The notes below the pieces were generated by a model. It made no database searches. It was given only the letters and a program-made list of their open reading frames with translations, and was not told where the DNA came from. A stretch of 9,493 bases of DNA from Deltaproteobacteria bacterium GWA2_55_10 (GTDB lineage: Bacteria > Desulfobacterota > GWC2-55-46). Positions 6,339 through 9,493 of this stretch are shown here, piece after piece. Each line of letters starts with the position of its first letter. Within the stretch, counting starts at the first letter, position 1. The position numbers and the translations under genes are program-made. The DNA lies in the NCBI GenBank assembly GCA_001797415.1, contig MGPL01000126.1, positions 2,949 to 12,441 on the forward strand, read 5' to 3'.

Positions 6339-6369
6339 AAAGCCCCTCTTTTCAAGAGGGGCTTTTTTT
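6339..6369 (+). terminator. intrinsic terminator shared by the NYN gene and tatC
   Basis: A perfect 12-bp stem (AAAGCCCCTCTT at 6339-6350 with its complement at 6354-6365) with a TTC loop is followed by a T-run reaching 6369 on the plus strand, a strong terminator for the NYN gene. On the minus strand the hairpin is followed by TTTGATT, so it may also stop the convergent tat transcript. The tatC stop codon (6368-6370) overlaps its edge. Confidence 0.92.
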
Positions 6370-7105
6370 ATTTCCCGGCTTTCTTCCCGAAGACAAGCGC
6401 GACGGCAATGCCGACGACATAAAGTATCGTCAACGGCCCTGCCATCATGAGCTGGTTGAAGATGTCCGGGGTCGGCGTGAGGACCGCCGAGACGACCAGT
6501 ATGGCGACTATGGCGTACCTCCACCACGCGATAAGCTGGCGGGCGGATACTATGCCGAGTCTTGAGAGGACGAGTATGGCGAGAGGCAGCTGGAAGACGA
6601 TGCCGAAGGCCAGCAGGAGCCTTGTGGCCATCGAGAAGTACTGCCCCATTGACAGAAAAGGCTTCAAGCCCTGAGTGGAATAGCTGAGCAGATATTTGAA
6701 GCCGAAGGGGAAGACCGCCTCAAAGGCGAAAGCAACGCCAGCCGCGAAAAGAAGTATCGAGAAGAGGACCGTAAAGAAGAACCAGCGCCTTTCATTCTTA
6801 TAAAGGCCGGGCGCGACAAATGCCCATACCTGGTAGAGCACGACCGGGCTTGCCAGTACGATGCCGCAGAGGAGCGCGACTTTCAAATAGATGAAGAACG
6901 GCTCGACGACTCCGGTGAATACCATGAAGTCCTGCCCCTGCGGCAGCGCATCGAGGAGCGGACGGGCCAGAAACCAGAAGAGCCTGTCGGAGTAGTAATA
7001 CGACGCCAGAAAGCCGGCGGAGACCGCGACAACGGCTATTATGAGCCGCCGCCTGAGCTCGCGGAGGTGCCCGGTAAAGGACATGACCTTGTCTTCTTCG
7101 GCCAT
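6368..7105 (-). CDS. tatC: Sec-independent (twin-arginine) protein translocase subunit TatC
   Basis: This multi-pass inner-membrane core of the Tat system recognises twin-arginine signal peptides and recruits TatA to export folded proteins. The 245 residues match the family length. The cytoplasmic N-terminus carries HLRELRRRL (13-21, including the conserved Glu16). Then come VEPFFIYLKVALLCGIVLAS (67-86), the first-loop motif FVAPGLYKNERR (96-107, Glu105), FGIVFQLP (167-174) and VLTPTPDIFNQ (208-218). Six hydrophobic segments fit around residues 21-38, 70-95, 108-132, 155-181, 193-209 and 218-239. The C-terminus is short and basic (GKKAGK). The ATG at 7105 has AGGAG 5 nt upstream, formed by the end of tatA. 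It starts 2 nt after the tatA stop, so the two are translationally coupled in a usp-tatA-tatC operon. Confidence 0.98.
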   Translation of the reverse strand: MAEEDKVMSFTGHLRELRRRLIIAVVAVSAGFLASYYYSDRLFWFLARPLLDALPQGQDFMVFTGVVEPFFIYLKVALLCGIVLASPVVLYQVWAFVAPGLYKNERRWFFFTVLFSILLFAAGVAFAFEAVFPFGFKYLLSYSTQGLKPFLSMGQYFSMATRLLLAFGIVFQLPLAILVLSRLGIVSARQLIAWWRYAIVAILVVSAVLTPTPDIFNQLMMAGPLTILYVVGIAVALVFGKKAGK

Positions 7106-7107
7106 GC

Positions 7108-7323
7108 CTACTCCTTCTTCTCCGGGACAGTATCAGGGCCTTTCTTTTCGTCTGCCGAGGCTGCGGCCTCGGCAAAGCTCTTCTTCACTTCTTCGCCCGC
7201 TTTCCTGAACTCGGCGAACGCCTTGCCGAGCGCCTTTGCCATGCCAGGGAGCTTCTCCGGGCCAAGCGCAATGAGGGCGACTATAAGGACGAGGATGAAT
7301 TCGCTGAGACCGATGCCGAACAT
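7108..7323 (-). CDS. tatA: TatA/TatB-family twin-arginine translocase subunit
   Basis: This single-span membrane protein supports transport of folded proteins with TatC. The 71 residues begin MFGIGLSEFILVLIVALIALGPEKLP: one N-terminal transmembrane helix, then the Gly-Pro hinge. An amphipathic helix (MAKALGKAFAEFRKAGEEVKKS, 28-49) and a charged, Ala/Glu/Lys-rich tail ending in EKKE follow. The hinge reads LGPEKLP, with the Pro and acidic residue often seen in TatB, whereas TatA more often has FG-x-(K/R)-LP. The short length and lack of a long C-terminal helix favour TatA or a dual-role protein. No second tatA/B gene is in the window. It starts 6 nt after the usp stop, using GAGG at the end of usp, and is followed by tatC after 2 nt. 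Confidence 0.92.
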   Translation of the reverse strand: MFGIGLSEFILVLIVALIALGPEKLPGMAKALGKAFAEFRKAGEEVKKSFAEAAASADEKKGPDTVPEKKE

Positions 7324-7329
7324 CTCTAT

Positions 7330-7791
7330 TTACCTCGGGGGCGGGATGACGAGCACCGGGCAGGCTGATTTTCTCATCACGCGCTCAGTGGTGCTGCCGA
7401 AGATGACCCTGTCAAGACGGGCCTTGCCGAATGTACCCATTACAACCATGTCTATGTCGCTTCCCGAAATCACCTTGAGTATTTCCTTGTAGGGTTCGCC
7501 TTCGAGCACACGGAGCTCTATATTTTTGAAGCCTTTGAACCTCGTGTTCGCGAAGCGCTTGAGCATCTCGTTTGCGCTCTCGACCATCTCCGCGTCCATC
7601 TTGTCATACGGGAGATGCGGCAGGTAGAAGCCCCTTGCCTCGTGCGCAGTCTCAACCACATGCACAACGAAGAGCTTTGCCCTGTAACTCTCGGCAATAG
7701 AGAGCGCGTATGCGGCCGCATGGATCGATGCGCCTGTAAAATCAGTCGGAAAAAGGACCTTCTTTATCTTGAATTTATTCTTTATCGGCAC
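7330..7791 (-). CDS. universal stress protein (UspA family)
   Basis: This single-domain, cytoplasmic UspA-like protein of 153 residues has the family's alpha/beta fold. KKVLFPTDFTGAS (10-22) holds the strand-1 Asp17 that contacts the nucleotide. LRVLEGEPYKEILKV (93-107) is the usual G-x-P region before the last helices. The ATP-binding signature is intact as G119-x2-G122-x9-G132-Ser133 in MGTFGKARLDRVIFGSTTERV, so it is probably an ATP-binding type. It ends in the typical CPVLVIPPP strand. The start is GTG at 7791 with AGGAGG 4 to 6 nt upstream; no better ATG exists. It is the first gene of a tight unit with tatA and tatC, an uncommon partner for the Tat genes. The target of the stress role is not evident. 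Confidence 0.93.
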   Translation of the reverse strand: MPIKNKFKIKKVLFPTDFTGASIHAAAYALSIAESYRAKLFVVHVVETAHEARGFYLPHLPYDKMDAEMVESANEMLKRFANTRFKGFKNIELRVLEGEPYKEILKVISGSDIDMVVMGTFGKARLDRVIFGSTTERVMRKSACPVLVIPPPR

Positions 7792-7843
7792 GGCCCCTCC
7801 TCATCCTGCAGTATGCTAAAGGCTTGGAATCACGCCTGTTTTC

Positions 7844-7872
7844 ATCTTATATCAAGCATACCAGCTTTTCAA
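7844..7872 (-). promoter_or_regulatory. candidate sigma-70 promoter of the usp-tatA-tatC operon
   Basis: On the minus strand TTGAAA (7872-7867) is followed after 17 nt by TAAGAT (7849-7844). The overlapping TGATATAAG (7854-7846) is an extended -10 alternative. Either would start transcription near 7838 and give a leader of about 45 nt before the GTG at 7791. Confidence 0.5.
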
Positions 7873-7919
7873 CAGCATTTCAGGCGCTGAAATTCCTTAA
7901 TTTCACCCCCACCCTGCCC

Positions 7920-7946
7920 TCCCCCGTCAAGGGGGAAAGTTTTTTT
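7920..7946 (+). terminator. terminator-like hairpin in the spacer with no gene ahead of it
   Basis: TCCCCC (7920-7925) pairs with GGGGGA (7931-7936) around GTCAA, followed by seven T (7940-7946). The form is that of a plus-strand intrinsic terminator, but no plus-strand gene precedes it. It more likely belongs to a repeated intergenic element. Confidence 0.35.
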
Positions 7947-8069
7947 GTTCTATCCTTCAAACAATGCGGGCGTAAGGCGTAAGCGAGCATCGGGCTGGGG
8001 GAGGGACGCGCGAGCCGAGGCAGAAGGAGCGAGGAGGTTTTGTCCGGCAACGGGCGAAATACGTCAGAG

Positions 8070-8092
8070 GGGCGGACAGCTTCGAGCCGCCC
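8070..8092. repeat. GC-rich hairpin in the spacer
   Basis: GGGCGG (8070-8075) pairs with CCGCCC (8087-8092); an alternative inner pairing GCT/AGC around TCG is also possible. There is no T-run. It is part of the composite repeat-like stretch 7901-8167. Confidence 0.4.
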
Positions 8093-8141
8093 GGAAAAGC
8101 GCGGCAGCGCGCAAAAGTCCTTTGCGACAAGTACTGGAATC

Positions 8142-8167
8142 AGATTCTTCGCTTCGCTCAGAATGAC
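8142..8167 (-). repeat. single copy of the GTCATTCTGAGCGAAG-type repeat
   Basis: Read on the minus strand these 26 nt are identical to 6240-6265, with opposite orientation to that copy. No facing partner arm is seen nearby, so it is a solitary half of the palindromic unit found beside the tat terminator. Confidence 0.75.
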
Positions 8168-8259
8168 AACCTGCCCCTCACCTATCTCCCAAGATGAATG
8201 AGAAAGGTTTACGCTTCTCCTCCCGTGACCTGAGAGGACTGAGGTGTTGTATCATTACC

Positions 8260-9414
8260 TTATAATGACCCCCCCGCTATTCTTTCAACGACCTTTGCCC
8301 TGATAGCATCGGGTTTGGGAAGGTCTGAAATGATCCTGCCTTCAGAAATGAGCGGCTTCAAGAGGCTCTCGAACGCGCCCCCGCAGTCGCACCTCGTGAT
8401 CTCGCCCAGGGGTCTTATTTCCCTTTTGCCGCAAGAGACGCACTTCAATACGATCTTCGCGCCTGACCATTTGCCCCGCTTGGCTACCGGCTTGCCGTCT
8501 ATCTCCATTATATCCATCGAGAAGTCCACGACAGGCGCGTTGCTGATGCACGTGCCCACGCCAAAGGCGTCGACGACCGGCTTCAATCTCAGTATTTCCT
8601 CCTCGTCAAGGCCGCCTGAGGCAAAGAGCTTAACTTCTTTGAACCCGCGGAGGTCAAGCTCCCACCTCACCTCTTCGAATATCCTGTAGAAATCCCCCTT
8701 GCGCGAAGAGGGCGTATCGAGCCTCAGCCCGTAGAGCCTGCCGCCCATCGCCTCTGCAACGCGAATGGATTCGAACTTCTCGTCGTTGAAGGTGTCAACG
8801 AGCGCCACCCTCCTCACCTTTTGATCGACCACCTCGTCGAACGCCTTTATGGCCTCCACCGTATCGCCAAGCACGAGGATGAGAGCATGCGGCATGGTGC
8901 CCATCGGGTCCAACTCAAGCAGTTCCGCGCTCACGATGACCGCAACGCCGTCGCAGCCGCCTATGAACGCGGCCCTCTCTATCATAGGGGCCAAAACAGG
9001 GTGCATCCGCCTTGCGCCGAAGCTCACTACCATCTTAGCGCCTGCCGCTATCCTTATGCGCGCCGACTTGGTCGCAACACCCGTTGCCTGGCAGAGAAGG
9101 CCCAGAAGCGCCGTCTCGAAGACGCAGAACTCCTGATAGCTGCCCTCTATCTCCATGACCGGCTCCCAGGGGAAGAAGACCTCGCCTTCGTCCATGCACC
9201 TTATGTTTACCTTCTTGCCTTCCATCAGAGAGGCCGCCTCTTCAACGCCTGCGAGCACGCCCCAGCCATATCCCGCGGGCAGCTTTTTGGCAAAGAACTC
9301 TGCCCTGACCCTTTTATCTACCCCTTTGGCCTTTAATATGTCGAGGGTCCTGGCGAAATAGACATCCGTTACCCTGCCGTCCTTTATGTCCTTTGGGTCT
9401 GATATATGGAACAT
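8260..9414 (-). CDS. pncB: nicotinate phosphoribosyltransferase-family protein with a C-terminal zinc-ribbon-like segment
   Basis: The predicted enzyme joins nicotinate and PRPP to give nicotinate mononucleotide in NAD salvage (Preiss-Handler route). The 384 residues show the type II phosphoribosyltransferase pattern: FFAKKLPAGYGWGVLAG near the N-terminus (40-56), SFGARRMHP (131-139), GCDGVA (153-158), GTMPHALI (172-179), LRLDTPSS (230-237) and ASGGLDEEEI (265-274). Near the C-terminus CVSC (325-328) and CDC (342-344) form a Cys4 zinc-ribbon-like pair. Such a segment and a length under 400 residues recall the short archaeal-type enzymes such as Thermoplasma Ta1145, rather than E. coli PncB. 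The start at 9414 has GGAGG 6 nt upstream. The related quinolinate enzyme NadC is an alternative, but at about 280 residues it is shorter. No other NAD gene is visible; it follows the end of another gene by 17 nt. Confidence 0.85.
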   Translation of the reverse strand: MFHISDPKDIKDGRVTDVYFARTLDILKAKGVDKRVRAEFFAKKLPAGYGWGVLAGVEEAASLMEGKKVNIRCMDEGEVFFPWEPVMEIEGSYQEFCVFETALLGLLCQATGVATKSARIRIAAGAKMVVSFGARRMHPVLAPMIERAAFIGGCDGVAVIVSAELLELDPMGTMPHALILVLGDTVEAIKAFDEVVDQKVRRVALVDTFNDEKFESIRVAEAMGGRLYGLRLDTPSSRKGDFYRIFEEVRWELDLRGFKEVKLFASGGLDEEEILRLKPVVDAFGVGTCISNAPVVDFSMDIMEIDGKPVAKRGKWSGAKIVLKCVSCGKREIRPLGEITRCDCGGAFESLLKPLISEGRIISDLPKPDAIRAKVVERIAGGSL

Positions 9415-9431
9415 CCTGAGCCTCCGTAGGG

Positions 9432-9493
9432 TCAGCGTGACCTTTGAAAGGCAGCGGCGAAGGCCTTATAGACAAGGGCGGCCAGTACGCCTG
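9432..9493 (-). CDS. 3' end of an upstream gene, product unknown
   Basis: One minus-strand frame enters from the right edge and encodes GVLAALVYKAFAAAFQRSR before TGA at 9434-9432. The stop is 17 nt before the ATG of the phosphoribosyltransferase gene, a spacing typical of an operon. The Ala-rich, partly hydrophobic tail with a basic end could be a membrane-protein or helix C-terminus, but 19 residues are too few to name a family. Another frame is also open across this short stretch, so the call is tentative. Confidence 0.45.
   Translation of the reverse strand, partial: GVLAALVYKAFAAAFQRSR

Larger units (their letters stand above)
7792..8259. other. gene-free, repeat-rich spacer
   Basis: These 468 nt lie between two minus-strand genes. 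The left 80 nt hold the usp promoter. From about 7901 the base composition changes to C/G-rich blocks: CCCCCACCCTGCCCTCCCCC, a hairpin with T-run (7920-7946), GGGCTGGGGGAGGG (7992-8005), further hairpins at 8070-8092 and around 8099-8112, and a repeat copy at 8142-8167. The frame from 7945 to 8166 is Arg/Ala/Ser-rich and reads through these repeats; I do not regard it as a gene. No obvious terminator for the gene ending at 8260 is seen. Confidence 0.7.

Noticed and set aside
7945..8166. 73-residue plus-strand frame in the spacer
   Set aside because: It reads straight through the terminator-like T-run, hairpins and the dispersed repeat; Arg/Ala/Ser-rich low-complexity product.
8821..9336. 171-residue plus-strand frame opposite the phosphoribosyltransferase gene
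   Set aside because: Antisense to a motif-complete gene; its composition mirrors the opposite strand.
1..9493. CRISPR array, prophage, transposase or defence island
   Set aside because: No regularly spaced direct repeats, integrase, transposase or defence-family proteins are seen; the NYN protein stands alone without typical defence partners.

Overview
The window reads as chromosomal DNA from a GC-rich Gram-negative (diderm) bacterium. It carries type IV prepilins with a sigma-54 activator, a Tat translocase, and a GyrB of the long kind with an insert after the TOPRIM domain. Frequent AGG (Arg) and ATA (Ile) codons and short GTCATTCTGAGCGAAG-type intergenic repeats would suit a deltaproteobacterial (Desulfobacterota) or Nitrospirota-like lineage. 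That placement is inference, not proof.

Left part, minus strand (1-2460): a sigma-54 activator (1098-2405) lies upstream of two type IV prepilin-like genes, PilV-like (469-873) and PilW-like (1-456, running off the left edge). A well-spaced sigma-54 (-24/-12) promoter sits 23 nt upstream of the PilV-like start, so the activator may control the minor-pilin operon beside it.

Middle, plus strand: gyrB (2782-5226, TTG start) follows a gene-free stretch holding an orphan tRNA-like 3' end. After gyrB comes a 173-nt gap with a possible 14-codon leader ORF and two hairpins. Then comes a NYN-family ribonuclease-like gene whose C-terminus is a cold-shock-like domain (5400-6218). An inverted repeat pair and a strong terminator separate it from the convergent tat genes.

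Right part, minus strand (6368-9493): a tight usp-tatA-tatC operon (7791 down to 6368) has its own sigma-70 promoter candidate. Upstream of it is a 468-nt gene-free, repeat-rich spacer. Beyond that lies a nicotinate phosphoribosyltransferase-family gene with a C-terminal Cys4 zinc-ribbon-like segment (8260-9414), preceded by the last 19 codons of another gene.

Most of the content is ordinary housekeeping and surface/secretion machinery. The parts most worth a second look are the NYN-cold-shock fusion with its possible leader control, the sigma-54 promoter/activator pair with a degenerate receiver, the orphan tRNA-like 3' end, and the dispersed repeat family. I see no phage, transposase, CRISPR array or defence system.
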